A stretch of 64,000 nucleotides of DNA from Paenibacillus sp. FSL H8-0048 (lineage in GTDB: Bacteria; Bacillota; Bacilli; Paenibacillales; Paenibacillaceae), in contig NZ_JBBODF010000001.1 in the NCBI RefSeq assembly GCF_038002825.1, positions 4,464,001 through 4,528,000 on the forward strand, given 5' to 3'. Shown here piece after piece: positions 55,860 through 64,000 of this stretch. The notes below the pieces were generated by a model, which did not search any database, was not told where the DNA came from, and saw only the letters and a list, made by a program, of their open reading frames with translations. The position numbers and the translations under genes are program-made. Numbering within the stretch: position 1 is the first letter of the stretch; every line of letters starts with the position of its first letter.

Positions 55860-58176
55860 GCTCGTCTTCACTCCGTTCTATATTCATACCGGCCGGAGGT
55901 GCTTGCTCCTTTGCTTCAGGCAGCTTGATGATTACCTGTGCCCCCCGGCCATACTCGCTTCTAATCTCCAGGCTGCCCTTATGGGCCTGAATGATCCGTT
56001 GGCTGACCATGAGGCCAAGCCCGGTTCCTGACTCTTTATTCGTGAAGAACGGCTCCCCCAGCTTGGGCAGCATATCCTCAGGGACGCCTCCGCCCTCATC
56101 CGTAATCACAATAACGACAGAATCCGCCTGCTCCTGCTGCTCCACGGTAATCGTTCCCCCGTCTGGCATCGCTTCTATTGCATTTTTGATCACATTGATA
56201 AATACCTGCTTCAGCTGATTCTCTTCACAATGTACCATGGCGGGTACTCCCGAGAAATCCGTGGTGAATTCAATACCGAACAGGTGGGCCTGACTGTCCA
56301 GCAGCGAGATGACATCGCCGACAATATGCCGCAGATCCCTCTGCTGGAAATGAACCGCCTGCGGCTTCGCCAGAATCAGGAACTCACTGACAATCATATT
56401 GATCCGGTCCAGCTCCGAGAGCATCAGATCAATATGCAGCGGAACGAGAACCTTCTTCTCCTGCTGAAGCTGCAGGAAGCCCCGCAGAGTGGTCAGAGGA
56501 TTGCGGATCTCATGGGCAACGCCTGCCGCAAGCTGGCCGACTGTAGTCAGCTTCTCTGAGCGTCTGAGCAGCTCCTCAATCCGGTTGCGCTCTGTCATGT
56601 CACGGGATACATGTACAACCGACTGCGGGTTGCCCTCTTCATCCCGGATAACCGAGCTGCTGACGCTGACCTCTACCAGGGAGCCGTCACGCTTCAGCCT
56701 GACAGTCTCAACAGGCGGTAAAGAGGCTCCGTCCTTAAGCTGCTGCAATCGTATACTCTCCTGTTGCTGCACGGTGGCAGGAACCAGATAAGGCGGCTTG
56801 ATCAGCGCGTCTGCAGCACCCCATCCATAGAGGTCCTCGAAGGCTCTGTTCGTACTGATGATCCGCCCCTCCATATCCACGGTGTGGATGGCATCTGAAG
56901 TTCCGTTAATCACCGACTCCAGATGCTCCTTCACCGCACGGTTCTCCTCCAGCGTCTGCCCCAATCGGTTCGTATGCTGCAGCAGATGTGAGGTCATCGC
57001 ATTGATGCGCTGGGCCAGCTGTCCAAGCTCATCACGGCTGGATACATTAAGCGGGGGCTCGAACTTGCCCTTGGCCACATCATTGACCTTAGCCAGTATA
57101 TCCTGAATCGGGCGGGTAACAACACCGGCCAGGACATAACTCACTAGAAGGAAGATAATCAGCAGCAGCACCGAGGTAGTGATATTATTGAACAGCTGCT
57201 CCCGGATGACGGAGGAGATCGCCTGGTAGTCCATGACTACACTGATCACATAATCCGCGGCTCCCGGGCGCTCAATCGGAATGAAGCTTTTGAGCACTCT
57301 TTTACCCAATGCCTTCGTATCCAGTGTTACCGGCTCGCTCTTATTCAATGCTTCACGGATTGCCGCCTTGTCCTCTGCTATATTGCCGTATGAATAGGTG
57401 CCGTACTGAATAGGGCGGTTCCGCAGCTTCGTATTCTTGGGATCTGTGCCGTCAGGCAGCATGCTTGAGGCCCCGAAGGTCTTCGGATTAATTCCCGTAA
57501 TTTCCAGAATCCCGGGATTTACAGCTTTGGATTCCTGGATGATCTCATCAGGACTCATAATTTTGACATAATCGCTTACCGCTGTACTCCGGACGAACGG
57601 ATCTATGATATAATTACGGGCCCCGTCATAATAATAGCCCCATTTATCAATATACTCCGGATTGGAGGTTGAATATTCAAATGGCCCGGACCAGAAATTC
57701 TCCAGGGACTGCCCCTGATCAACAGATACGCGCTGGCCTGCAAACAGCTCCAGAAAAGCCACATACCAAAAACCCATGCCCTTGGTCGAAAGTCCAATCT
57801 CTGCAGGATCTGAAGATTTGGCTACGATAATATCATCCGCAGTCTTCACCAGCAGCGAGATATTCGACACCCCCAGCTTGGTGGACAGCGCCTTCAATTG
57901 TTGATTGGTAATATTCCTGATATCCGGGTCCAGCTCATAGGACGCCAGAATGGCAGTCAACCGCAGGTTCTGGGCAATTTTATCCTGCACGTAATTCGAG
58001 CTATAGCCGCTCTGCTCCACCGATACGGCCACCTGCTTCGCAGTGATCTTCATGTTGCTCACACTCTCATTACGCAGATTATTCCGGGCAGCATAAAGAT
58101 TGAGTGTAAGATTAAGCATCAAGATTAAGAGCACCGAGCCAAAAATAATCGCTGATAGTTTCGTTTTTATGGACAA
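55846..58176 (-). CDS. membrane sensor histidine kinase, sporulation-kinase type
   Basis: 776 residues from a TTG with AGAGGTG ten bases before it. Membrane segment 1 (about 8-28), a Cache-like extracellular sensor (about 30-325), segment 2 (about 335-358), HAMP (to about 410), a PAS domain (about 425-540, INGTSDAIHTVDMEGRIIST) and a HisKA/HATPase core with H555 in AHEIRNPLTTLRGFLQL, N-box NVIKNAIEAMPDGG and G-box DEGGGVPED. The phosphotransfer helix is like those of KinA-KinE, which feed Spo0F. No response-regulator gene is adjacent, consistent with an orphan kinase. Confidence 0.85.
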   Translation of the reverse strand: MSIKTKLSAIIFGSVLLILMLNLTLNLYAARNNLRNESVSNMKITAKQVAVSVEQSGYSSNYVQDKIAQNLRLTAILASYELDPDIRNITNQQLKALSTKLGVSNISLLVKTADDIIVAKSSDPAEIGLSTKGMGFWYVAFLELFAGQRVSVDQGQSLENFWSGPFEYSTSNPEYIDKWGYYYDGARNYIIDPFVRSTAVSDYVKIMSPDEIIQESKAVNPGILEITGINPKTFGASSMLPDGTDPKNTKLRNRPIQYGTYSYGNIAEDKAAIREALNKSEPVTLDTKALGKRVLKSFIPIERPGAADYVISVVMDYQAISSVIREQLFNNITTSVLLLIIFLLVSYVLAGVVTRPIQDILAKVNDVAKGKFEPPLNVSSRDELGQLAQRINAMTSHLLQHTNRLGQTLEENRAVKEHLESVINGTSDAIHTVDMEGRIISTNRAFEDLYGWGAADALIKPPYLVPATVQQQESIRLQQLKDGASLPPVETVRLKRDGSLVEVSVSSSVIRDEEGNPQSVVHVSRDMTERNRIEELLRRSEKLTTVGQLAAGVAHEIRNPLTTLRGFLQLQQEKKVLVPLHIDLMLSELDRINMIVSEFLILAKPQAVHFQQRDLRHIVGDVISLLDSQAHLFGIEFTTDFSGVPAMVHCEENQLKQVFINVIKNAIEAMPDGGTITVEQQEQADSVVIVITDEGGGVPEDMLPKLGEPFFTNKESGTGLGLMVSQRIIQAHKGSLEIRSEYGRGAQVIIKLPEAKEQAPPAGMNIERSEDEHENQ

Positions 58177-58339
58177 GCGTATTGTTCACCTCTTATCCGC
58201 TGGTAAATCCTAGCGGGCATTCAACATAATCATACCTTTTGCCCTTCCATTTGAAAAGGCCTTTCCCTACAGCCGGGCGCTGGCAGATATTGAATTATCG
58301 GGACAGTTTCTCTACAATAGGTAAGAAACCATCCACAGG

Positions 58340-58422
58340 TTATGCACATATAAACATTTTGCCAAATCGCGATGTGCACAATTTTGTGTATAAGTCGGTC
58401 GTTATCCACAGAGTTGTACACA
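58340..58422. other. cluster of DnaA boxes upstream of tadA
   Basis: Perfect TTATNCACA sites at 58340 (TTATGCACA, plus), 58385 (TTATACACA, minus) and 58402 (TTATCCACA, plus), with single-mismatch sites at 58373 (minus) and 58414 (TTGTACACA, plus). The gap between the kinase gene and tadA holds nothing else recognised. Confidence 0.75.
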
Positions 58423-58455
58423 ATTTGTTAAGAACGAATATTTGTTCGTTGGACA

Positions 58456-58986
58456 ATGGGCATAGAAGAAGGGAAGATGCATTTGATTACCAGGCTTGAA
58501 GAACTGCCGGCGGAGGAGCGGGCCATTCATGAACATTGGATGACAGAAGCGATAGGAGAGGCCCGCAAGGCTGAAGCCTTGGGCGAAGTACCAATTGGTG
58601 CCGTGGTCGTCCACGGAGGCCAAATTATAGGCCGCGGATATAATCTGCGTGAGACAACGCTCGACTCCACTGCCCATGCAGAGATGGTGGCGATTCGGGA
58701 AGCCAGTAGAGTCCTGGGCTCCTGGCGTTTGCTTGATTGCCGGCTCTATGTTACCCTGGAGCCTTGTCCCATGTGTGCAGGGGCGATGGTGCAGTCCAGG
58801 CTGCCACTTACCGTGTATGGCACTCCAGACCCCAAGGCGGGCTGTGCAGGGACCCTCATGAACCTGCTGGAGGAGTCACGCTTTAACCATCGCACAGAGG
58901 TCATCCAGGGCGTTCTGCAGGAGGAATGTGCGGAGCTGCTGACCTCCTTCTTCCGCAAGCTGCGGAAGCGGCCTGCGAAGCTCTAG
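58456..58986 (+). CDS. tadA: tRNA-specific adenosine deaminase TadA
   Basis: 176 residues in the longest form. Deaminase motifs H74-A-E76 (STAHAEMVA) and PCPMC with C104 and C107 bind zinc; EVPIGAVVV is typical. It converts the wobble A34 of tRNA-Arg to inosine. The true start is uncertain: the first 25 residues exceed the family's usual N-terminus and GAAGGGAAG precedes inner starts near 58477-58483. In B. subtilis the homologue lies just upstream of the SRP RNA gene; here they are 32 kb apart. Confidence 0.92.
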   Translation: MGIEEGKMHLITRLEELPAEERAIHEHWMTEAIGEARKAEALGEVPIGAVVVHGGQIIGRGYNLRETTLDSTAHAEMVAIREASRVLGSWRLLDCRLYVTLEPCPMCAGAMVQSRLPLTVYGTPDPKAGCAGTLMNLLEESRFNHRTEVIQGVLQEECAELLTSFFRKLRKRPAKL

Positions 58987-59028
58987 AACGCCCATTAACA
59001 TATTATGCATATATAAGGAGAATACCAG

Positions 59029-59604
59029 ATGTCCTACAAGCTGTATAACAACGCACAGGGGATCTATCTCTCGCTGCTGGAGCTTAAAGATGCTGAGGAG
59101 CTGCTAAGCCTTCGTCTGCGCAACCGTACCGCGCACCAGCAATTCGAACCCCTGCGCGATGAAGATTACTTCACCCTGGAGAGCCAGCATCAGCTCATTA
59201 ACCAGCGTATCCTGGAAGCCCGGCTGGACCGGGCGTATATGTTCGGCATTTATCTGCTCAGCGGGGAGCTGATCGGCCAGATTACGATCTCTAACGTAGT
59301 GAGGGGAGTCGGACAATTCTGCGATATCGGATATCTCATCGATCATGAGAAGCAAGGGCAAGGACATACCAGTGCCGCTGTACACCTGATCCTCGGGTAC
59401 ACCTTCCGCTCTCTGGGGCTTCACAGGGTACAGGCTGCCATTCTGCCTCATAATACCGGTTCACGCCGAGTGCTGGAGAAGAACGGCTTCCAGGCTGAAG
59501 GACTCGCACGCCGCTTCATCCGGATCAACGGCGAATGGCAGGATCATCGTACCTATGCCATTCTGGCTGAGGAGTTCCTGCCAGAGGAACAGCAGTCCCC
59601 TTAA
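59029..59604 (+). CDS. RimJ/RimL-type acetyltransferase
   Basis: 191 residues. IYLLSGELIGQITISNVVRG, IGYLIDHEKQGQGHTSAAVH (acetyl-CoA loop) and LGLHRVQAAILPHNTGSRRV followed by LEKNGFQAEGLARRF are the GNAT_3 pattern of ribosomal-protein N-terminal acetylases. AAGGAGAA precedes the ATG. Target unknown. Confidence 0.85.
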   Translation: MSYKLYNNAQGIYLSLLELKDAEELLSLRLRNRTAHQQFEPLRDEDYFTLESQHQLINQRILEARLDRAYMFGIYLLSGELIGQITISNVVRGVGQFCDIGYLIDHEKQGQGHTSAAVHLILGYTFRSLGLHRVQAAILPHNTGSRRVLEKNGFQAEGLARRFIRINGEWQDHRTYAILAEEFLPEEQQSP

Positions 59605-59621
59605 CCTTCATATGTCCACAC

Positions 59622-59660
59622 AAAAACCCGTATGAGTGGAATTCGCTCATACGGGTTTTT
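59622..59660. terminator. bidirectional terminator between acetyltransferase and lipoprotein genes
   Basis: AAAAACCCGTATGAG pairs with CTCATACGGGTTTTT around an 8-base loop. Confidence 0.92.
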
Positions 59661-59679
59661 AGCGTGCGCAACTATGGTA

Positions 59680-60774
59680 TTAATAAGTACTCGTACCTGT
59701 GTTTCCGAACTGCTGCTGCAGCTCCTCCAGAGTGATGACATCATCGCCTTGCGGAATGCCAATCTTGAAGGTCTGCTTCTCATTGATCTTGCTGTATTGG
59801 TTGCTTGCATTCATAGATAAGGTAACATTCTCACCCTTGTCAGGATCATTAACCTTGATGTCCATGAGCATATCCTGGTATACCGGATAATCATCTTTGT
59901 TGACAGCGGTATTCAGGTGGAATTGGTTAATAGTGAGATACTTGTTTAGATCAGCCAGGCTCTTGTCGAACTCTGCACGGGCTTCACTGGATTGAAGCTG
60001 CTCCTTGGCTTCGGCCAGCTTGGCTGGCTCAACCTGCAGCAGATCCTTGTATTCTTCTTTGCCCAGAATATCAATAATCTTCGGCATAGCGTTGTTCACC
60101 AGAATGGTAAGCGCCTCTTTGACGTTATCGTTGGTAACCTGGAATTGAACGACCTGCTTGGCTTCTACGCCTTCAGGCAGGCCTGCATCCTTCGGTTTGA
60201 TATCATTGAAATACTTGGCTTGATCGTATTCGCCAAGCAAGGTATTCATCACTTCATTCGACAGCTTCTGCACCTTCTGTGCATCCATCTGTGCAGGATT
60301 GAATTCAGCGCCCTGTTCTTCAGCCAGCTGCTTCAGATCCAGCTCTACGAATTTGTTCACGATCGTCTCAGGAATCGGCAGGAACGGAATCGAAGGTACT
60401 TTGACATACAGCTTCTGTCCGGTCATTACCATTGGAACCGTGAAGGACATGGCCATGTCCCCCTTCAGATTCAGAACGGTTGTCATTTCTGTCTGCATCG
60501 GCTCTGCCTGGTAGACTCCATCGATGGTAAGCTCGGCGTTCTTAAGCATGCTGAGCATCTGGCCCGTTGAAGCATCTGCTTCATTGGTGCCTGTGTCTAT
60601 CGACAGATCATTAATAACTAATTTGGTCTTCATTTCGTAAGATGTCATAGCTGTAGCTTTGGCTGCAGCTGAAGTCAGAGCTGCCTTAGGCTCCTCTTTC
60701 TTTGCACATCCCGGCAGAATTACTGCAGCAGTTAACAGTAAAGCGGCAGCGGATAACCCCCATTTTTTGTTCAT
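59680..60774 (-). CDS. lipoprotein of unknown function
   Basis: 364 residues from the ATG at 60774 with GAGAGGAGA in front; an open frame to 60837 adds a non-signal stretch. Signal peptide with lipobox LPGC, lipidated C23. The mature part resembles LppX/LprG-like or DUF6612-type lipoproteins: AKATAMTSYEMKTKLVINDL, then repeated amphipathic strands, and SMNASNQYSKINEKQTFKIG at the end. Probably binds something at the outer membrane face. Lgt at 11276 would modify it. Confidence 0.8.
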   Translation of the reverse strand: MNKKWGLSAAALLLTAAVILPGCAKKEEPKAALTSAAAKATAMTSYEMKTKLVINDLSIDTGTNEADASTGQMLSMLKNAELTIDGVYQAEPMQTEMTTVLNLKGDMAMSFTVPMVMTGQKLYVKVPSIPFLPIPETIVNKFVELDLKQLAEEQGAEFNPAQMDAQKVQKLSNEVMNTLLGEYDQAKYFNDIKPKDAGLPEGVEAKQVVQFQVTNDNVKEALTILVNNAMPKIIDILGKEEYKDLLQVEPAKLAEAKEQLQSSEARAEFDKSLADLNKYLTINQFHLNTAVNKDDYPVYQDMLMDIKVNDPDKGENVTLSMNASNQYSKINEKQTFKIGIPQGDDVITLEELQQQFGNTGTSTY

Positions 60775-60878
60775 TATTTTTCTCCTCTCCCATGTAAAAA
60801 AATTCTTTCCCCTCCCTAATGATAAACCATTTGGCAAATATGAGAAACATCATTTACTAATTTCGTTCCATATTTCCT

Positions 60879-61031
60879 TTAACCCTGGGGATTGTTATGG
60901 TCCACATGGTTGGCCTGCTTCACCTTTTTAGACCCGGATAACGGTGCCGGACCTGAAGAATGGTGCTCCTTGCGGGGCCCCTGATTGTCCTGCTGTACGC
61001 CGGGTACAGGCATGCTCTTGGGTTTGCTCAC
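60879..61031 (-). CDS. sspP: small acid-soluble spore protein P-like
   Basis: 50 residues from a GTG with AGGAGG 8 bases before it: begins MSKPKSMPVPGVQQDNQGP and ends HVDHNNPQG. The central block LSGSKKVKQANH matches the PLDGSKKVKNRNH pattern of SspP, a minor spore-core protein. Charged, proline-containing, no hydrophobic segment. It lies 12 bases after the 116-residue gene and about 104 bases before the lipoprotein gene. Expression in the forespore is expected from the family; I saw no confident sigma-G promoter. Confidence 0.7.
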   Translation of the reverse strand: MSKPKSMPVPGVQQDNQGPRKEHHSSGPAPLSGSKKVKQANHVDHNNPQG

Positions 61032-61043
61032 TACGATTACCTC

Positions 61044-61394
61044 CTATGGATTAGTTAAGCCTTGAAGGGCCTGTGCGCACTCATGAATCTGTCTCGTATA
61101 CTGCTGCGCCAACAGCTGAACAGCATCTAGCTGCTCATCTGCGTGTACCCCGGCCTGCTCGGCGTCAAGCAAGTCTACGGCAACCTCGCGGCTATCCACA
61201 TAGGTGCAGCGGAAATCCAGAGAATACCCCTGCCGTCCTGCTGCATTGAAATGGATGAGCAGACTGTTCTCGTTGGCCGCATCCCCCTGCACACTGAAGC
61301 TGTCTCCATTGTCCATCAGCTCCGGCAGCCGCTCCTGCCAGGCAGACACCAGACTCTGCTGATCTACTTGCAATTGTCGGTCCATCTTTATCAT
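61044..61394 (-). CDS. hypothetical protein upstream of sspP
   Basis: 116 residues, soluble, acidic, with a beta-rich middle (SLLIHFNAAGRQGYSLDFRC) and a helical end (AVQLLAQQYTRQIHECAQAL). AAGGAGG is 3 bases before the first ATG and 12 before a second at 61385, so the start is ambiguous. Not recognised; its coupling to sspP hints at a sporulation role. Confidence 0.6.
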   Translation of the reverse strand: MIKMDRQLQVDQQSLVSAWQERLPELMDNGDSFSVQGDAANENSLLIHFNAAGRQGYSLDFRCTYVDSREVAVDLLDAEQAGVHADEQLDAVQLLAQQYTRQIHECAQALQGLTNP

Positions 61395-61585
61395 CAGCCT
61401 CCTTCTCTAATACATTGCGGAGAAAGCCGGTTTTTTATTCCCGCCGGAACAGCTTCTGTGAAAAAGAGGCCTTAGCTAAGAACAAACTCACCTTAACGGG
61501 TGAAGGGTGCTAGTGTCAGGCATTGCTGCGCAATTTGCAGGATTTCTCTAGAATCACATCAGAAGAAAATCATAATTTCTTAAAA

Positions 61586-61615
61586 AACAAAAAAACCGCC
61601 CTCCTAAGAGAACGG
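61586..61615 (-). terminator. terminator after tRNA-Ser
   Basis: CCGTTCTC pairs with GAGGGCGG around TTAG, followed on minus by TTTTTTT. Confidence 0.85.
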
Positions 61616-61647
61616 CTTCTATCTGCACTTATTTAGCTGTAAAGGAA

Positions 61648-61736
61648 TGGCGGAGAGGATGGGATTCGAACCCATGTGGGCTTGCACCCTAACGGTTTTC
61701 AAGACCGCCCCGTTATGACCGCTTCGGTACCTCTCC
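61648..61736 (-). tRNA. tRNA-Ser(TGA)
   Basis: Long variable arm, acceptor GGAGAGG/CCTCTCC, anticodon TGA in loop CTTGAAA, encoded CCA. It follows serS directly, as in B. subtilis. Confidence 0.95.
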
Positions 61737-61801
61737 AATGCATTGAAATTTCACATGCATTAGGAATTATACCACGCCCAGCAAATAATATGCAACTATT
61801 A

Positions 61802-63091
61802 TTATTGAGCTGTTTTTGCAGAAATGGATTTCACATTACGCATATACGGCTGCAGACATTCCGGAATCAGCACACTTCCGTCCTCCTGCTGGTAGTTCTC
61901 CAGAATAGCTGCTACGGTACGTCCTACAGCCAGCGCAGAGCCATTCAGCGTATGCACGAATTCAGGCTTCGCCTTCGGGTCCTTGCGGTAACGGATATTG
62001 GCCCGGCGTGCCTGGAAGTCCTCGGTGTTGGAGCATGAGGAGATCTCGCGGTACATGCCGCTCTCAGGCAGCCACACCTCAAGGTCATACGTTTTGGCAG
62101 AGGTGAAGCCCATATCCGCCGTACAGAGCAGCAGAACGCGGTAAGGCAGCCCCAGAAGCTGCAGCACACGCTCAGCGTCGGCTGTCATCTTCTCCAGCTC
62201 CTCATAGGAGCTCTCCGGGCTGGCCAGCTTCACCAGCTCCACCTTGTTGAACTGATGCTGGCGGATCAGACCGCGGGTATCGCGTCCCGCAGAACCCGCC
62301 TCCGAACGGAAGCAAGAGCTGTAGGCCACATGATACTTTGGCAGATCGCCAGCCGTCATAATCTCTTCACGGTAATAGTTCGTCACAGGCACTTCTGCTG
62401 TAGGAATCAGATAATACTCTGTATCCCGCAGCTTGAACAGGTCCTCTTCGAATTTGGGCAGCTGTCCCGTTCCATAGAGGCTGTCCTTATTAACAATATA
62501 AGGCGGCAGCATCTCTTCATAGTTATGTTCTCCGCTGTGCAGGTCCATCATGAAATTAATCAGGGCACGCTCCAGTCTGGCACCGAGTCCCTTATAGAAG
62601 ACAAACCGGGAACCCGTAACCTTCGCCGCTGCCTCAAAATCAATGATATCCAACTGCTGCGCCAGCTCCCAGTGGGATTTCGGAGTGAATCCAAGCTCTG
62701 TAGGCTCTGACCAGCGGCGCACTTCAACATTGTCTGCCTCGGAGGTGCCCACAGGCACCGATTCATGCGGAATATTCGGGATGCTCATTGTCAGCTCATC
62801 AATCTTGACCTCAAGCTCACGCACCTCATCATCCAATTCCTTAATCCGGTCAGATACCGTACGCATCTCTGCGATCAGATCATCGGCCGGTTCACCATTC
62901 TTCTTCTTCTTGGCTACGTCTCCGGATACAGTGTTCCGGCGGTTCTTGAGCCCTTCTGTCTCCTGAAGCAGCTCACGGCGGCGCTGATCCAGCGCCGGGA
63001 AGCCGGCAATCAAATCCAGCGACTTTCCTCTTTTATTCAGTGCCTCTTCTACTCTTGCATAATCGCTGCGCAATACTTTAACATCTAACAC
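61802..63091 (-). CDS. serS: seryl-tRNA synthetase
   Basis: 429 residues from the GTG at 63091, with AGGAGGG eight bases before it. N-terminal coiled-coil arm (about 25-100, RRRELLQETEGLKNRRNTVS) and class II core: GARLERALINFMMDLH (motif 1), HVAYSSCFRSEAGSAGRDTR (motif 2) and NGSALAVGRTVAAILENYQQ (motif 3). It charges tRNA-Ser, including the two serine tRNAs in this window. No T-box in the 90 bases upstream. Confidence 0.97.
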   Translation of the reverse strand: MLDVKVLRSDYARVEEALNKRGKSLDLIAGFPALDQRRRELLQETEGLKNRRNTVSGDVAKKKKNGEPADDLIAEMRTVSDRIKELDDEVRELEVKIDELTMSIPNIPHESVPVGTSEADNVEVRRWSEPTELGFTPKSHWELAQQLDIIDFEAAAKVTGSRFVFYKGLGARLERALINFMMDLHSGEHNYEEMLPPYIVNKDSLYGTGQLPKFEEDLFKLRDTEYYLIPTAEVPVTNYYREEIMTAGDLPKYHVAYSSCFRSEAGSAGRDTRGLIRQHQFNKVELVKLASPESSYEELEKMTADAERVLQLLGLPYRVLLLCTADMGFTSAKTYDLEVWLPESGMYREISSCSNTEDFQARRANIRYRKDPKAKPEFVHTLNGSALAVGRTVAAILENYQQEDGSVLIPECLQPYMRNVKSISAKTAQ

Positions 63092-63118
63092 AAAGTTTCC
63101 CTCCTGAAAACAGCCCAA

Positions 63119-63159
63119 ACTCTTTCAAAATGCTGTTTTGTTTGCAGCTTTGAAAGAGT
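63119..63159. repeat. inverted repeat between pdxT and serS
   Basis: ACTCTTTCAAA and TTTGAAAGAGT are perfect 11-bp arms, with GCTG/CAGC inside. On minus it is followed by TTTGGG, so it could be a weak terminator of pdxST or a leader hairpin for serS. Confidence 0.55.
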
Positions 63160-63181
63160 CAAAGTGTCCTTATATGCGGTT

Positions 63182-63766
63182 CTATAGATTGGCTGCAATC
63201 CTGTCCTCTACCATGCCGGCAAAATATTGGTGCAGCCTGTAATCATCGGTCAATTCCGGGTGAAACGAGCAGGCCAGCAGATTGCCCTGGCGCGCGGTTA
63301 CAATCTCATCCTTATAGAGCGTAAGCACCTCAACATCAGGACCCACCTCTTCGATAAGCGGAGCGCGGATAAATACCGCCCGCACCGGCTCAGCAATCCC
63401 CTTAACCTGGAGATCACATTCAAAGCTTTCCCGCTGGCGGCCAAAGGCATTCCTGGCCACGGTAATATCCATCAGCTCCAGATGACCGGCCTCATCTCCG
63501 GCAATCCGCTTCGCCAGCACGATCATCCCGGCGCATGTACCAAAAATAGGCTTACCTTGACCCGCGAAGTCGCGGATCGCTTCAATAAAGCCATATTTTC
63601 GCATCAATTTGCCAATCGTCGTACTCTCACCGCCGGGAATGATTAGACCCTCTACTCCGTCTAGCTCCTCTATACGCTTAATAGGCAGGCCCTGCGCGCC
63701 GGTCTTCTCAATGCTGACAATATGCTCTGTAACAGCGCCTTGAAGCGCCAACACTCCAATTCTCAT
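63182..63766 (-). CDS. pdxT: pyridoxal 5'-phosphate synthase, glutaminase subunit
   Basis: 194 residues. GVLALQGAVTEH at the start, GGESTTIGKL oxyanion region, nucleophile C78 in PIFGTCAGMIVLA and the H169/E171 pair in CSFHPELTDD. It supplies ammonia to PdxS. It follows pdxS by 18 bases. Confidence 0.96.
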   Translation of the reverse strand: MRIGVLALQGAVTEHIVSIEKTGAQGLPIKRIEELDGVEGLIIPGGESTTIGKLMRKYGFIEAIRDFAGQGKPIFGTCAGMIVLAKRIAGDEAGHLELMDITVARNAFGRQRESFECDLQVKGIAEPVRAVFIRAPLIEEVGPDVEVLTLYKDEIVTARQGNLLACSFHPELTDDYRLHQYFAGMVEDRIAANL

Positions 63767-63784
63767 CCGGAAGCCTTCTCTCTA

Positions 63785-64000
63785 TTAACGGCCGCGTTCC
63801 GACATGCGTTCAGCCGGGGATAACGTGGCGATATCAATTCCCTTCATCGGAGTGCCCAGATTTTTAGACACCTCAGCAATCAGCTTGTAGTCCGTAAAGT
63901 GGGTTGTCGCTTCGACGATGGCACGGGCGAACTTCTCAGGATTGTCCGATTTGAAAATTCCCGAGCCGACAAACACCCCGTCAGCACCCAGATGCATCAT
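63785..64000 (-). CDS. pdxS: pyridoxal 5'-phosphate synthase, lyase subunit (5' part missing)
   Basis: Only the last 71 or so codons are in the window. The product reads MMHLGADGVFVGSGIFKSDN, the phosphate-binding end of the barrel, and finishes with ERMSERGR. PdxS makes PLP from ribose 5-phosphate, glyceraldehyde 3-phosphate and the ammonia from PdxT. The order pdxS-pdxT-serS-tRNA-Ser is conserved with B. subtilis near the origin. Confidence 0.95.
   Translation of the reverse strand: MMHLGADGVFVGSGIFKSDNPEKFARAIVEATTHFTDYKLIAEVSKNLGTPMKGIDIATLSPAERMSERGR

Noticed and set aside
61802..63181. T-box leader expected for serS, argS or the his operon
   Set aside because: No TGGNACCGCG-type antiterminator core or specifier stem is visible, and the spaces upstream of hisZ, ywiB-argS and serS are too short.

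Overview
The window is a stretch of chromosome from a Gram-positive, endospore-forming, motile bacterium of the Paenibacillus type. The evidence is spo0F, bofA, a small acid-soluble spore protein gene (sspP-like), motAB, an hprK/ppaX carbon-control operon, a Bacillus-type large SRP RNA, c-di-AMP riboswitches in front of NlpC/P60 cell-wall hydrolases, and moderately high G+C. No phage, insertion sequence or CRISPR array is visible. Most housekeeping genes and all RNA genes lie on the minus strand, which suggests that replication enters from the right-hand side.

Layout, left to right. 1-7186: histidine operon hisZ-G-D-B-H-A-F-IE-J (minus, last gene cut by the window edge). 7214-8876: gluconokinase (plus). 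8906-13379: hprK-lgt-ppaX-yvoF-acyltransferase operon (minus). 13424-15818: msmX and a PucR/CdaR-type regulator. 15923-22320: one rRNA operon, read on minus as 16S-5S-tRNA-Ile-tRNA-Ala-23S followed by eight tRNAs; the 5S gene lies between 16S and 23S instead of after 23S. 22407-26017: dnaX-ybaB-recR and yaaL-bofA. 26094-26456: SRP RNA. 26467-35404: rpoE, pyrG, spo0F, fba, murA, rho, radical SAM gene, rpmE. 35748-36995: intracellular-type subtilase (plus). 37319-41856: argS-ywiB, two GNAT acetyltransferases and a nitrilase. 42111-49272: class A penicillin-binding protein, 3-methyladenine glycosylase, AbrB-HTH fusion regulator, ywhD, M1 peptidase, membrane protein. 49362-51199: two tandem NlpC/P60 hydrolase genes, each with its own promoter, WalR-like site and c-di-AMP riboswitch. 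51355-58986: small metabolic genes, motAB, an rluF-type pseudouridine synthase, a sporulation-kinase-like sensor, and tadA preceded by a dense cluster of DnaA boxes. 59029-64000: GNAT, lipoprotein, sspP, tRNA-Ser, serS and pdxTS.

How the genes fit together. Several regulatory circuits can be read directly: pyrG has the promoter, GGGC start and terminator expected for CTP-sensing attenuation by reiterative G addition; spo0F has a near-consensus sigma-H promoter; hprK and ppaX form the HPr(Ser) phosphorylation/pyrophosphate module; the two hydrolases are set up for c-di-AMP and probably WalR control. A 38-43 bp palindromic element (AAACGG...CCGTTT) occurs in three intergenic positions and looks like a dispersed repeat family.

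The most unusual items are the rRNA gene order, the DnaA-box cluster, the dispersed palindrome, a radical SAM gene inserted between rho and rpmE, an orphan terminator upstream of rpoE that may mark an unannotated RNA, and an acceptor-stem mismatch in tRNA-Phe. Nothing seen proves a wholly new system; these are leads. All family assignments were made by reading the translated sequence, without database searches.
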